From positions 992,001 to 1,056,000 of the forward strand of contig NZ_FOZL01000001.1 in NCBI RefSeq assembly GCF_900114625.1: 64,000 nucleotides of DNA, given 5' to 3'. Source of the DNA: Granulicella pectinivorans. Lineage in GTDB: Bacteria; Acidobacteriota; Terriglobia; Terriglobales; Acidobacteriaceae. This document shows positions 21,645 to 30,750 of the stretch, piece after piece (position 1 is the first letter of the stretch; each line of letters begins with the position of its first letter). Under the pieces are notes generated by a model. That model was not told the DNA's origin, did no database searches, and saw only the letters and a list, made by a program, of their open reading frames with translations. Position numbers and translations under genes: made by a program.

Positions 21645-24600
21645 ATGCGCACCTTCGCCTGCACGCTCGCTCTGGCTCTGGCTTCTACCGCCGCTTTCGC
21701 CCAATCGTTTACGCCCGTCCGCGAGCAGAAGAACCTTTCGCCTGCCGCAATCGCCAAGCTCCACACGCTGGAGACGCTCAACGCGCTCCCTGCGGGCAAG
21801 TGGCGCTTCCACGCGGGCGATATCCCGCACGGCGAAGCCCCGACCCTGGACGATTCGTCGTGGCCACTCGTCGAGCCCCGCTCCAAGGCGCCCTTCGATG
21901 CCGTCTGGTACCGCCGCGAGATCACCGTCCCCAAGACCCTGAACGGCTACGACATTACGGGAGCCCGCATCTGGTTCCAGTTCCGCGCCGACGCCAACGG
22001 CCCCATTCCCGAGATTATCTACTTCAACGGCAAGCGCGTCGCTCTGGGCGACGACCTCGAACCCATCGTCATGTTCGAGCCCGCCAGGCCCGGCGACAAG
22101 ATCCTCGTGGCGGTCAAGCTCCTGCGCACCGTCGACGAGAAGCGCTTCTCCGGCGTCAATCTCCGGATCGACCGCGATCCCAGCGCTACCAACAGCCGTC
22201 CCAGCCCCGAGGACATCCGCACCGAGATCATTACCGCGGCGAACATCCTGCCGGCGCTCGCCACCCCGCGCAAGGACCTTCTGCCGAAGGTGGAAGAGGC
22301 GGCCGCCGCCATCGATCTGAAGGCACTGAATGCCGAAAACCAGGTTGCCTTCGACGCGTCGCTGCGGAAGGCCCAGGCGATCCTGACGCCCCTGGAGCCC
22401 GTTCTGAGCCAGGCCAAGCTCGACCTGACCGGCAATGCCCATATCGATGCCGCTTGGCTCTGGCCGGCGTCCGAGACGGTGGATGTCGTCCACCGCACCT
22501 TCACGACGGCACTGCAACTGATGAACGAGTACCCGGACTACACGTTCAGCCAGTCCGCCGCTCAGTACTACGAGTGGATGGCGGACAAGTACCCTGCGCT
22601 GAACGCGCAGATCAAGCAGCGCATCAAGGAAGGCCGCTGGGAGGTGGTTGGCGGCATGTGGGTCGAGCCCGACCTCAATATTCCCGATGGCGAATCGCTT
22701 GTGCGCCAGCTTCTGGTTGGGCAGCGTTACTTCAAGTCGCAGTACGACACGGTGGCCCGCATCGGCTGGAACCCGGATTCGTTCGGCTATAACTGGCAGC
22801 TTCCGCAGATCTACAAGCGCTCCGGCCTGGACTACTTTGTCACGCAGAAGATGCACTGGAACGACACTAACCAGCTTCCGTTCCGGCTGTTCTGGTGGGA
22901 GTCGCCCGACGGCTCCAAGGTCCTGACGTACTTTCCCACGGACTACACCCACGGTGACGTCAACCCGACCCGCATCTCGGCCGATTTCGCCGAGTCCGCC
23001 CAGCGCAACCCCGGCACGACCGAGCACATGGACCTGTATGGCGTAGGCGACCACGGCGGCGGACCGACGCGCGCCATGCTCGACCAGGCCGACCACTGGA
23101 TTACGGCGGGCAAGTCCGGCAAGGACGCCGTTCCGACGATGCGGTATCACACGGCGCAGCAGTTCTTCACCGACGTCGAGGGCAAGCTCAGCACCGATTC
23201 GCCGACCTGGAACTACGACACGATCGCCAAGGGATACACCTTCCCCCAGCCGTCGGCGCCGGGTCTGATTGGCCTTCCGACCTGGAAGGATGAGCTCTAC
23301 TTCGAGTATCACCGCGGCATCATGACCTCGCAGGCCAATCACAAGAAGGGCAACCGCAAGACCGAGGTGGCCACCCTCGACGCCGAGAAGCTCGCGTCGT
23401 TCGCGTGGTTGAGCGGCAAGCCCTACCCGGGCGATGCGCTCACCGACTCGTGGAAGAAGATCACCTTCAACCAGTTTCACGATCTCGCCGCCGGCTCGGG
23501 CATCGCGGTCATCTACCGCGACGCCCAGAAGGACTATACGGAGGTCTTTCACTCCGACGAGGAGATCGCCGCCGGCTCGTCCGCCACGCTGCTGGCGGCT
23601 GCCGATACGCGCGTGAAGGGCGGCGTACCGCTTGCCGTGATGAATCCCTCGGGCTGGGCCCGCAGCGAGACGGTCAAGCTCTCCGTGCAGCTTCCTGAGT
23701 CGGCCGAGGGCGTCCGCCTGTTCGATTCGCTCGACAAGCCCGTGCTCGCGCAGGTTCTCTCGCAGGATCCTGCGACGCATCGCTTCGAGGTGCTGGCCCG
23801 CGTCAACAGCGTTCCGGCCCTTGGGTACCGGATTCTCCACGCGGAGAAGGGCGATGCCAACAGCAACGCCAAGCTTCCCACCGACCTGCTCGTCGCCGAC
23901 GATCCCGGGGCCTTTACGCTTTCGAACAGCAAGCTCAAGGTCAAGATCGATCGCACCAACGGCTGTATCACCTCGCTGCAGAACCTGGGCGGGGCCGAGA
24001 CCATCGCCGCTGGCGGATGCGGTAACCAGCTTCAGACCTGGAAGGACCTGCCGAAGCAGTACGACGCGTGGAACATCGACCCGGGCACCCTGGACGGCAC
24101 CATGACCCCCATTACCGCCGTCGACTCGGTCACGCTCGTCGACAACGGCCCGCTGCGCGCGACCGTCCGCGTCGCCCGCACCTGGCAGTCGTCGAAGTTT
24201 GTGCAGGATATCTCGCTGGATGCTGCGGCCGACGCCGTCACGGTCGCCAACGACATCAACTGGCAGGAGGCGCATGTCCTGCTGAAGGCGTCGTTCCCCC
24301 TTGCCGCCACTGGTCCGAAGGCCTCATATGAGATCCCCTATGGCTCCATCGAGCGTCCCACGACACGCAACAACTCGTGGGAGAAGGCGCAGTTTGAGGT
24401 TCCGGCGCTTCGCTGGGCGGATCTTGGCGACTCGAAGCAGGGCGTGTCGATCCTGAACGACTCCAAGTACGGCTACGACGCCGTGGGCAATCAGCTTCGC
24501 CTCACGATGCTCCGCGCGCCCACCTGGCCCGATCCTGACGCCGACCGCGGCCGCCAGCGCTTTACCTATGCCATCTACCCGCATGCCGGTACCTGGAAGC

Positions 24601-24962
24601 AGGCACTGACGGTTCGTCACGGGTACGAGCTCAACGACCCGATGACTGCCCAGCAGGTCTTCCCCCACACCGGCTCGCTGCCCAATGTGTATTCGTGGGG
24701 CGCGGTCGAGAACGAGGATGTCGTCCTGACCGCCGTGAAGAAGGCCGAGGACTCCAACGCTCTGGTCTTCCGCATGTATGAGTGGAACGGCACCCCCACG
24801 GACGTGAAGCTCCATGTCCCCAAGGGAGCGACCTACGCCGTCGAGTCGAACCTGATGGAGAAGACCGAAGGCGGGCACCTGCCACTGACAGACGATGTTG
24901 TGACGGTGCCCATCAAGCCCTACGAGATCCTGACAGTTCAGGTCGCCTACCCCGTCAAATAA
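21645..24962 (+). CDS. Exported GH38 alpha-mannosidase
   Basis: A 1105-residue glycoside hydrolase. The signal peptide is MRTFACTLALALASTAAFAQS. The catalytic domain (~255-560) has zinc-binding GNAHIDAAWLWP, the nucleophile Asp region WNPDSFGYNWQLPQI, GGMWVEPDLN and the zinc-binding region VGDHGGGPTR. A middle three-helix domain and the large C-terminal beta domain of GH38 follow. It should release alpha-linked mannose from glycans, using a zinc ion, in the periplasm or outside. ATG 21645 is chosen because it starts the signal peptide; the frame is open further upstream. A perfect 19-bp hairpin ends the unit. Confidence 0.94.
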   Translation: MRTFACTLALALASTAAFAQSFTPVREQKNLSPAAIAKLHTLETLNALPAGKWRFHAGDIPHGEAPTLDDSSWPLVEPRSKAPFDAVWYRREITVPKTLNGYDITGARIWFQFRADANGPIPEIIYFNGKRVALGDDLEPIVMFEPARPGDKILVAVKLLRTVDEKRFSGVNLRIDRDPSATNSRPSPEDIRTEIITAANILPALATPRKDLLPKVEEAAAAIDLKALNAENQVAFDASLRKAQAILTPLEPVLSQAKLDLTGNAHIDAAWLWPASETVDVVHRTFTTALQLMNEYPDYTFSQSAAQYYEWMADKYPALNAQIKQRIKEGRWEVVGGMWVEPDLNIPDGESLVRQLLVGQRYFKSQYDTVARIGWNPDSFGYNWQLPQIYKRSGLDYFVTQKMHWNDTNQLPFRLFWWESPDGSKVLTYFPTDYTHGDVNPTRISADFAESAQRNPGTTEHMDLYGVGDHGGGPTRAMLDQADHWITAGKSGKDAVPTMRYHTAQQFFTDVEGKLSTDSPTWNYDTIAKGYTFPQPSAPGLIGLPTWKDELYFEYHRGIMTSQANHKKGNRKTEVATLDAEKLASFAWLSGKPYPGDALTDSWKKITFNQFHDLAAGSGIAVIYRDAQKDYTEVFHSDEEIAAGSSATLLAAADTRVKGGVPLAVMNPSGWARSETVKLSVQLPESAEGVRLFDSLDKPVLAQVLSQDPATHRFEVLARVNSVPALGYRILHAEKGDANSNAKLPTDLLVADDPGAFTLSNSKLKVKIDRTNGCITSLQNLGGAETIAAGGCGNQLQTWKDLPKQYDAWNIDPGTLDGTMTPITAVDSVTLVDNGPLRATVRVARTWQSSKFVQDISLDAAADAVTVANDINWQEAHVLLKASFPLAATGPKASYEIPYGSIERPTTRNNSWEKAQFEVPALRWADLGDSKQGVSILNDSKYGYDAVGNQLRLTMLRAPTWPDPDADRGRQRFTYAIYPHAGTWKQALTVRHGYELNDPMTAQQVFPHTGSLPNVYSWGAVENEDVVLTAVKKAEDSNALVFRMYEWNGTPTDVKLHVPKGATYAVESNLMEKTEGGHLPLTDDVVTVPIKPYEILTVQVAYPVK

Positions 24963-24970
24963 CCACTACC

Positions 24971-25013
24971 GCAAACGCCCCCGGCCAGAAGCTCTCTGGC
25001 CGGGGGCGTTTGC
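24971..25013 (+). terminator. Strong hairpin terminator after the mannosidase
   Basis: Perfect 19-bp arms, 24971-24989 and 24995-25013 (core CCCCCGGCCAGA / TCTGGCCGGGGG), flank a 5-base loop. The 3' side ends in GTTTGCTTTG. Confidence 0.88.
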
Positions 25014-25063
25014 TTTGCTGCTGACACTCCGCTGACACGCCTGAGCGCTCCAAAAGAAAATCA

Positions 25064-25087
25064 CTCCTGACAGTACGCTGTCAGGAG
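25064..25087. promoter_or_regulatory. Perfect 10-bp inverted repeat upstream of the VOC gene
   Basis: CTCCTGACAG-tacg-CTGTCAGGAG lies 47 bp before the VOC start, without a following T-tract. It looks like an operator rather than a terminator. The WYL-domain regulator two genes away is the obvious candidate binder. Confidence 0.55.
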
Positions 25088-25134
25088 CCCCCTTCCATAC
25101 TCACCAGGTCGCACCTCATAAGGAGACGAAAGAC

Positions 25135-25512
25135 ATGCCGCCTGCCAACGCCATTACCTGGTTCGAACTTCCGACTGCGGACCTCGCCCGCGCCGCCAAA
25201 TTCTACGAGACTGTCCTGAACCGGAAGCTCATCGAGTACGCGGAGGAGCCCGACGACGTCATGCATCTTTTCCCGGCTGACGTTGCGGGCCTGACCGGAG
25301 CGCTGATTCACCGCACCTTCATGAAGCCGGGTAGCGGCGGGGCGGTCGTGTACCTCAATGTGGATGGGGATATCGACGGAACCATCGAGCGCATCCCCCG
25401 GGCTGGAGGCCGTATGCTGATCCCACGCACGAAGATCCCGGGCGGCATGGGCGTCTATGCGTGCTTCCGCGATCCCGAAGGCAATGTCGTCGGGCTGCAT
25501 TCCTCCAAATAA
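25135..25512 (+). CDS. VOC-family protein (glyoxalase/bleomycin-resistance fold)
   Basis: A 125-residue single-domain VOC protein beginning ITWFELPTADLARAAKFYETVL and ending ACFRDPEGNVVGLHSSK, the usual paired beta-alpha-beta-beta-beta modules. Small VOC proteins next to YafY/WYL regulators are often called glyoxalase-like; no substrate can be assigned. It is followed by the WYL regulator on the same strand and preceded by a perfect 24-bp palindrome. Confidence 0.88.
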   Translation: MPPANAITWFELPTADLARAAKFYETVLNRKLIEYAEEPDDVMHLFPADVAGLTGALIHRTFMKPGSGGAVVYLNVDGDIDGTIERIPRAGGRMLIPRTKIPGGMGVYACFRDPEGNVVGLHSSK

Positions 25513-25602
25513 AGCGTCCTGCTGAACGGGGCCGCTGCCCATCGTGACAGCCGCCCGCGCAGGGCGCCCTTCCCCTTGCAGTAGGCTGGAAACGAGCACC
25601 AC

Positions 25603-26307
25603 ATGCGCCGAGCCGACCGTCTCTTTCGAATCGTCCAACAACTTCGTGGGGGACGCCTCACCACCGCCCGGACCCTTGCCGAGCGCCTCGAGGTCTCCGA
25701 GCGCACCATCTACCGCGACGTCCGGGACCTCCAGCTCTCCGGGACGCCTATCGAAGGGGAGGCCGGCGTAGGGTACCGGTTGCGCAAGGAGTTCGACCTG
25801 CCGCCGCTTATGTTTACCCACCAGGAGCTGACGGCGATCGTCCTTGGAGCCCGGATGGTGAAGGCCTGGGGAGGGGCCGAGGGGGTGACTGCGGCTGAGA
25901 GCGCACTCGCCCGCATCGAGGCGGTGCTGCCTCTGGACCTTCGCGCGCGCCTCGACCGTATCCTGCTGTTTGCGCCGGATTTCTATATCCCGCACTCGGA
26001 CCGGAGGCGTGTCGACCTCATCCACGAGGCCTGTGTGGCGCGTCATCCGCTCACCTTCCGCTACAAGCGGGAAGACGGTACGGAGTCGAAGCGCACCGTT
26101 CGCCCGCTTGGCCTCTACCGGTGGACGAACTCCTGGACGCTGGCGTCCTGGTGCGATCTGCGCCGCGACTTCCGGACCTTCCGCATCGACCGCATGGACG
26201 AGATCGAGGTAGAGCAGACGACCTTCGAGGACCGCTCCGGGCAAACGCTCGCGGACTTCCTCGCCAAGGTCCGCGCGGAGTGGCCCGAGACCGCACGCGC
26301 GAACTAG
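25603..26307 (+). CDS. YafY-family transcriptional regulator (HTH-11 plus WYL domain)
   Basis: A 234-residue regulator. The N-terminal winged helix is RRADRLFRIVQQLRGG...LAERLEVSERTIYRDVRDL. The WYL domain (~135-205) carries RTVRPLGLYRWTNSWTLASWCDLRRDFRTFRIDRM, where the classical W-Y-L triad is represented by the WTL stretch. WYL domains sense nucleic acid or small ligands. The context (VOC gene upstream, palindrome at 25064) suggests local control of the VOC gene. Its stop overlaps the convergent endonuclease III-like stop by 4 bp. Confidence 0.92.
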   Translation: MRRADRLFRIVQQLRGGRLTTARTLAERLEVSERTIYRDVRDLQLSGTPIEGEAGVGYRLRKEFDLPPLMFTHQELTAIVLGARMVKAWGGAEGVTAAESALARIEAVLPLDLRARLDRILLFAPDFYIPHSDRRRVDLIHEACVARHPLTFRYKREDGTESKRTVRPLGLYRWTNSWTLASWCDLRRDFRTFRIDRMDEIEVEQTTFEDRSGQTLADFLAKVRAEWPETARAN

Positions 26308-27005
26308 GGTCGGGTGTGCTTTGTGCCGTAGGGGCAGCGCTCCAGCAGAGGACAACTTCCGCACCTGGGCTCGGCGAAGGTGCAGAGCGTCTGCCCATGG
26401 ATCTTGATGAGTGCGTGGTGCTCGTCGAGCATCTCCGCCGTCCACTCCGGAGGAACCAGTCGCATCAGCCGCTCCTCGGTGGTGGCCGCGTCGGCGCGTG
26501 GCGTCAGGCCAAGCCGCTGCGTCACGCGGAGGTGGTGCGAGTCGATGCAGAGGGCCTTTCGGCGCAGCGTGGAGAAGTTCACCACCGCCGCCGAAGTCTT
26601 CGGCCCCACGCCCTCGAACTGCTCCAGCCAGATCCTGATCTTGTCCGTCCGATACTTGGCCAGGAAGTCGAGCGTCAACTCTCCGTAGCGCGCCGTGATC
26701 TGCATGAGCGCGGTCTTCAGCCAGGGAGCCTTGGTTTCGGGGAAGGTGATCATGCCGATGGTGCGTTCGATCTCCTCCACGGGCGCGTCGCGCAGGTTGT
26801 CCCAGGTGCCGAACCGGGCGCGAAGAGCGCGCAGCGCTTCGTGTGAGACGTCTGTCTTCGTCCGGCTCGACAGGATGGAGTAGATGAACTGCGTCAGTGG
26901 ATCCCACGGCTCGCGTGTCTTCGGCTGGCCGTAGCGTTCGAGCAGAATCTGGTGGATCTCCGGGAGGCGCGGGTCGGCTGGGGGCTGGAAGAGGAGCTCG
27001 GTCAT
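26304..27005 (-). CDS. Endonuclease III-like DNA glycosylase (HhH-GPD, 4Fe-4S)
   Basis: A 233-residue base-excision repair protein. The HhH hairpin LEQFEGVGPKTSAAVV keeps the lysine position used by endonuclease III, followed by CIDSHHLRVTQRLGL, which holds the catalytic Asp in place of the usual VDTHV. The C-terminus has the iron-sulfur pattern C-x6-C-x2-C-x5-C (CTFAEPRCGSCPLLERC). Overall it is a divergent Nth, so damage specificity is uncertain. ATG 27005 overlaps the isoaspartyl peptidase stop as ATGA (27002-27005). A longer open frame upstream is antisense-like noise within the peptidase gene. Confidence 0.9.
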   Translation of the reverse strand: MTELLFQPPADPRLPEIHQILLERYGQPKTREPWDPLTQFIYSILSSRTKTDVSHEALRALRARFGTWDNLRDAPVEEIERTIGMITFPETKAPWLKTALMQITARYGELTLDFLAKYRTDKIRIWLEQFEGVGPKTSAAVVNFSTLRRKALCIDSHHLRVTQRLGLTPRADAATTEERLMRLVPPEWTAEMLDEHHALIKIHGQTLCTFAEPRCGSCPLLERCPYGTKHTRP

Positions 27006-27958
27006 GCGTTCCGCGTCACCCCAAGCCGTGCGCCCTCGGCGTCGTGGATGCCCCAAGCCATGCGCGGCGTGTTGTGGGCGAGGCCGAGGGTGCCGTCGGG
27101 GGCGAGAAGGATGATGCCGCCGTGGCCACCGAGCCGCTTGTACAGGTAGGCGATGGCCTCGTCGGCGGCCTGCTGCGCGGTGGCTCCCGCGGCGACGCGG
27201 TCGACGGCCCACTTGCCGAGGACGAGCTTCATGATGGGTTCGCCCCAGCCGGTGAGCGAGACCGCGGCGGAGTCGTTGTCGGCGTAGCAGCCGCAGCCGA
27301 TGAGCGAGGAATCGCCGACGCGGCCCGGGGCCTTTGAGAGCGTCCCGCCGGTGGAGGTTCCGGCGGCAATGTTGCCGTTCGCATCCATCGCAACGGCTCC
27401 GACGGTGTCGTGCGAGTGCAGCGTCGGGTCTGGAAGCCCTTCGTCCAGGATGAGTTCCCCGGAAAAGGTGGTGTCGACTGCCCCGGCGAGTTCGGCCTTC
27501 TGGAAGGCGATGAGGCGGTCGCGCTCACGGGGGACGATCAGCTCGGTGTTGTCGATCAGGGGCATGCCGTTCTGGAAGGCGAATCGCTCGGCCCCGGTGC
27601 CGACGAAGTAGACGTGCGGGCTCTTGTCGAGGACGAGCCGCGCGGCCTGAATGGGGTTGCGGATGCGCTCCACGCAGGCGACGCCGCCGGTGCGGAGGTT
27701 CGATCCATCCATCAGCAGCGCGTCGAGCTGCACGCGACCGTCGCGGGTGAGGAAGGAGCCGCGACCGGCGTCGAAGGTGTCGTCGTCTTCCATGACGGTG
27801 ACGGCGGCCTGTACGGCATCGAGTGCGGAGCGGCCCATCTCAAGCTGCCTGTAGCCCGCGGCGAGGGCGTTGGCGATGCCGTTTTCGTGCGCTTCGATAG
27901 CGTCGTCGGGCATGGCCCAGGCACCGCCGTGGATGAGGAGAACGGGTTTTCCTGCCAT
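27002..27958 (-). CDS. Isoaspartyl peptidase/L-asparaginase (Ntn hydrolase)
   Basis: A 318-residue plant-type asparaginase of the IaaA family. It starts PVLLIHGGAWAMP. Autocleavage should occur before the Thr in HDTVGAVAMD, giving the small subunit with the catalytic Thr. GTSTGGTLSKAPGRVGDSSLIGCGCYAD is the family substrate loop. It hydrolyses isoaspartyl dipeptides and asparagine. No signal peptide is seen, so it is cytosolic. It is the upstream gene of a two-gene unit with the endonuclease III-like gene, coupled by a 4-bp overlap. Confidence 0.94.
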   Translation of the reverse strand: MAGKPVLLIHGGAWAMPDDAIEAHENGIANALAAGYRQLEMGRSALDAVQAAVTVMEDDDTFDAGRGSFLTRDGRVQLDALLMDGSNLRTGGVACVERIRNPIQAARLVLDKSPHVYFVGTGAERFAFQNGMPLIDNTELIVPRERDRLIAFQKAELAGAVDTTFSGELILDEGLPDPTLHSHDTVGAVAMDANGNIAAGTSTGGTLSKAPGRVGDSSLIGCGCYADNDSAAVSLTGWGEPIMKLVLGKWAVDRVAAGATAQQAADEAIAYLYKRLGGHGGIILLAPDGTLGLAHNTPRMAWGIHDAEGARLGVTRNA

Positions 27959-28020
27959 GTTTTTCTCCCTTTCGAGGGTTGCACCCCGACCCCGGTAAAC
28001 ACCGTAAAGTCTTCAGAAAT

Positions 28021-28080
28021 ATGAGCTTACTTGCAGACCTGGGGCTTCCGGTCCGTCCATGGCACTGGGACCAAGTTTAG
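28021..28080 (+). CDS. Possible 19-residue leader ORF upstream of the aldo/keto reductase
   Basis: ATG to TAG encodes MSLLADLGLPVRPWHWDQV, ending 49 bp before the aldo/keto reductase. The Trp-His-Trp run is unusual, but no ribosome site is evident. It could be chance. Confidence 0.2.
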   Translation: MSLLADLGLPVRPWHWDQV

Positions 28081-28129
28081 CAGGGCAATTTTAACGCAGC
28101 CTGGGCGTTGGGATCGCATCTGAAGGGCT

Positions 28130-29158
28130 ATGGAATATCGTCAGCTTGGCAGGTCGGGTTTGAAGGTTCCGGAGCTTTGCTTCGGGGCAGGAACATTTGG
28201 CGGCAACAACGAGTTCTTCAAGGCCTGGGGTGCGTCCGATGTCGCCGAGGCGAAGAAGATCGTCGATATCTGCATGGAAGCCGGGATGAATCTGTTCGAC
28301 ACGGCGGATGTGTATTCGGACGGATCGAGTGAAGAGGTGCTTGCCGGGGCGGTTGCGCACCTGAAGCGCGAGGACTATCTCATCTCGACCAAGGCGACCT
28401 TCCGCCTGGGCAAGGGGCCGAACGATGTGGGTTCGTCGCGCTACCACCTGATCCAGTCGGTGGAGAACAGCCTGAAGCGGCTGAAGACAGACTATATCGA
28501 CATCTATCATCTGCATGCGTTCGATGCGATGACGCCCGCCGAAGAGGTTCTCCGGACGCTCGATGGTCTGGTGCAGTCGGGGAAGATCCGCTACATCGCC
28601 TGTTCGAACTTTTCGGGCTGGCACCTGATGAAGATGCTCTCGGTGAGCGAGCGTTACGGATGGAGCCGGTATATCGGGCACCAGGTGTACTACTCGCTGG
28701 TTGGCCGTGAGTACGAGTGGGAGTTGATGCCTCTGGCGCTCGACCAAGGGGTGGGTGCGCTGGTGTGGTCGCCGCTGGGCTGGGGACGCCTGACCGGCAA
28801 GCTGCGCCGGGGCGCGCCGATTCCGGAGCAGAGCCGCCTGCATGTGACCGCGCAGTATGGGCCTCCGGTGCCGGATGAGTACCTGTACAAGGTGGTCGAT
28901 GCGTTGGATGAGGTGGCTGCGGAGACGGGCAAGACGATCCCGCAGATCTCGCTGAACTGGCTTCTGCGCCGCCCTACGGTTTCGACGGTGATCGTTGGGG
29001 CTCGCAATGAGGAGCAGTTGAAGCAGAACCTCGGGGCGATCGGCTGGGAGCTGACGGCTGAGCAGGTGAAGAAGCTGGATGCAGCGAGCGAGCAGACGAA
29101 GACGTATCCGTATTGGCACCAGGTGCAGTTCGTGGAGCGGAATCCCTTCCCGGTGTAA
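28130..29158 (+). CDS. Aldo/keto reductase
   Basis: A 342-residue NADP(H)-dependent oxidoreductase of the YajO/YdjG-like group. It opens MEYRQLGRSGLKVPELCFGAGTFGG. The catalytic tetrad is visible: Asp and Tyr in FDTADVYSDGSSEE, Lys in STKATF, His in YHLHAFD. The cofactor-binding end is TVIVGARNEEQLKQNLGA. These enzymes reduce aldehydes and sugar ketones in the cytosol; no specific substrate is indicated by the neighbours. Confidence 0.93.
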   Translation: MEYRQLGRSGLKVPELCFGAGTFGGNNEFFKAWGASDVAEAKKIVDICMEAGMNLFDTADVYSDGSSEEVLAGAVAHLKREDYLISTKATFRLGKGPNDVGSSRYHLIQSVENSLKRLKTDYIDIYHLHAFDAMTPAEEVLRTLDGLVQSGKIRYIACSNFSGWHLMKMLSVSERYGWSRYIGHQVYYSLVGREYEWELMPLALDQGVGALVWSPLGWGRLTGKLRRGAPIPEQSRLHVTAQYGPPVPDEYLYKVVDALDEVAAETGKTIPQISLNWLLRRPTVSTVIVGARNEEQLKQNLGAIGWELTAEQVKKLDAASEQTKTYPYWHQVQFVERNPFPV

Positions 29159-29286
29159 GGGAACGCCAAAACGGGATGGCGAGGAGTGTGGCGGCGAGTA
29201 CGGCTCGGAAGAAGGAACGCATGGGAACCACCTGCTTGCTAAGGGATGGTGGATGGGGCCGCTGGATTTTAGCGTAGGCTGGGCGC

Positions 29287-30687
29287 ATGGCGACGGCGAG
29301 GGTGATCGGGGCGGGACCGAACGGGCTGGCGGCGGCGATTGTGCTGGCCCGGGCCGGGGTTCGGGTGACGGTGTACGAGGCCATGGAGCGGGTGGGCGGA
29401 GCGTGTGGCACGGAGGAGTTGACGCTTCCGGGATTTCGGCACGATGTGGGTGCGGCCGTGTTTCCGATGGGGCTGGCATCGCCGTTTTTGAGAACTCTTC
29501 CACTGGAGCAGCATGGCGTTCGTTGGGTGCAGCCGGCGGCTCCGCTGGCGCATCCGCTGGACGATGGGACGGCGGTGATGCTGGAGCGAGGCGTGTTCGA
29601 GACGGCGGATGGGCTGGGCGAAGATGGAGCCGCATATCGACGGATGATGGAACCGTTGGTGTCGGGCTGGAGCGGGCTTGTGGGGGAGATTTTGCAGCCG
29701 CTGCTGCATGTGCCGCGGCATCCTTTGGCGCTGGCGCGGTTTGGTGCGATGGGGCTGCTGCCGGCGACGGCTCTGGCGAAGATGAGCTTCAAGGGAGAAC
29801 GGGCACGGGCGCTGTTTGCGGGGAATGCGGCGCACTCTGTGATGCCGTTGACGAAGGCGTCGACCGCTGCGGTGGGACTGACGCTGCATGGAGCGGCGCA
29901 TGGGGAGGGGTGGCCTGTCGTGGAAGGAGGCTCGCAGGCGCTGGTGGAGGCGATGGCTTCGATTCTGCGCGGACTCGGTGGGGAGATTCGCCTGGGAGTG
30001 CGGGTGGAGCGGCTGGGGGATCTGGAGCCTGCCGACCGCACGCTGTGCGATGTGACGCCACGGCAGTTTCTTCGGATGACGGATGTTCCGGTAGGCATGC
30101 GGCGCCGGCTGGAGGGCTGGCGGTATGGGCCGGGCGCGTTCAAGATCGACTATGCGCTCTCGGAGCCGATTCCGTGGCGCGCGAAGGAGTGCCGGCGTGC
30201 GGCGACGGTGCATCTTGGAGGGAGCTTCGAGGAGATTGTGGCTTCGGAGGAGGCGGCGTGGACCGGGCGGATGGATGGGCCGCCGTTCTGTCTGCTGGTG
30301 CAGCCTTCGCTGTTCGATCCCACGCGGGCTCCGGCGGGGAAGCATACGGCGTGGGTGTACTGCCATGTGCCGAACGGCTCGGGGCTCGACTGGTCGAGAC
30401 AGATTGAGGCGCAGATCGAGCGGTTTGCACCGGGGTTTCGCGAGTGCGTGCTGGCGCGGCGGACGCAGACGACGACGCAGATGGAGGCGTGGAATCCCAA
30501 TCTTGTCGGGGGAGATGTGTCGGGGGGAGCGATGAGCCTCGGGCAGATCGCTTTCCGGCCGACGGCGAGGACGTATGGCACGGGTGTGAAGGGGACGTAT
30601 CTGTGCAGCGCTTCGACGCCGCCGGGCGGTGGCGTGCATGGGATGTGTGGCTATTGGGCGGCGATGAGGGCGCTGGAGACCCTGTAG
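29287..30687 (+). CDS. Phytoene-desaturase-like NAD(P)/FAD-dependent oxidoreductase
   Basis: A 466-residue flavoprotein. The Rossmann motif is RVIGAGPNGLAAAIVLARAGVRVTVYE followed by GGACGTEELTLPGFRHDVGAAVFP, the carotenoid oxidoreductase/CrtI-like signature. The C-terminus closes with STPPGGGVHGMCGYWAA, the second FAD-binding element. No carotenoid genes lie nearby, so the substrate is unknown. Confidence 0.88.
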   Translation: MATARVIGAGPNGLAAAIVLARAGVRVTVYEAMERVGGACGTEELTLPGFRHDVGAAVFPMGLASPFLRTLPLEQHGVRWVQPAAPLAHPLDDGTAVMLERGVFETADGLGEDGAAYRRMMEPLVSGWSGLVGEILQPLLHVPRHPLALARFGAMGLLPATALAKMSFKGERARALFAGNAAHSVMPLTKASTAAVGLTLHGAAHGEGWPVVEGGSQALVEAMASILRGLGGEIRLGVRVERLGDLEPADRTLCDVTPRQFLRMTDVPVGMRRRLEGWRYGPGAFKIDYALSEPIPWRAKECRRAATVHLGGSFEEIVASEEAAWTGRMDGPPFCLLVQPSLFDPTRAPAGKHTAWVYCHVPNGSGLDWSRQIEAQIERFAPGFRECVLARRTQTTTQMEAWNPNLVGGDVSGGAMSLGQIAFRPTARTYGTGVKGTYLCSASTPPGGGVHGMCGYWAAMRALETL

Positions 30688-30750
30688 TGCGTAGGTCTGC
30701 CCTCGCGGCCGATCGGCAGGACAGGAAGCTCAGAATGCTATAGTCCCCGC

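Noticed and set aside
21399..24275. 958-residue minus-strand open frame
   Set aside because: Antisense to the GH38 mannosidase; a GC-driven shadow.
29160..29222. Signal-peptide-like minus-strand start (MRSFFRAVLAATLLAIPFW)
   Set aside because: It continues as a Ser/Pro/Ala-rich frame antisense to the aldo/keto reductase; possibly a gene remnant but unsupported.
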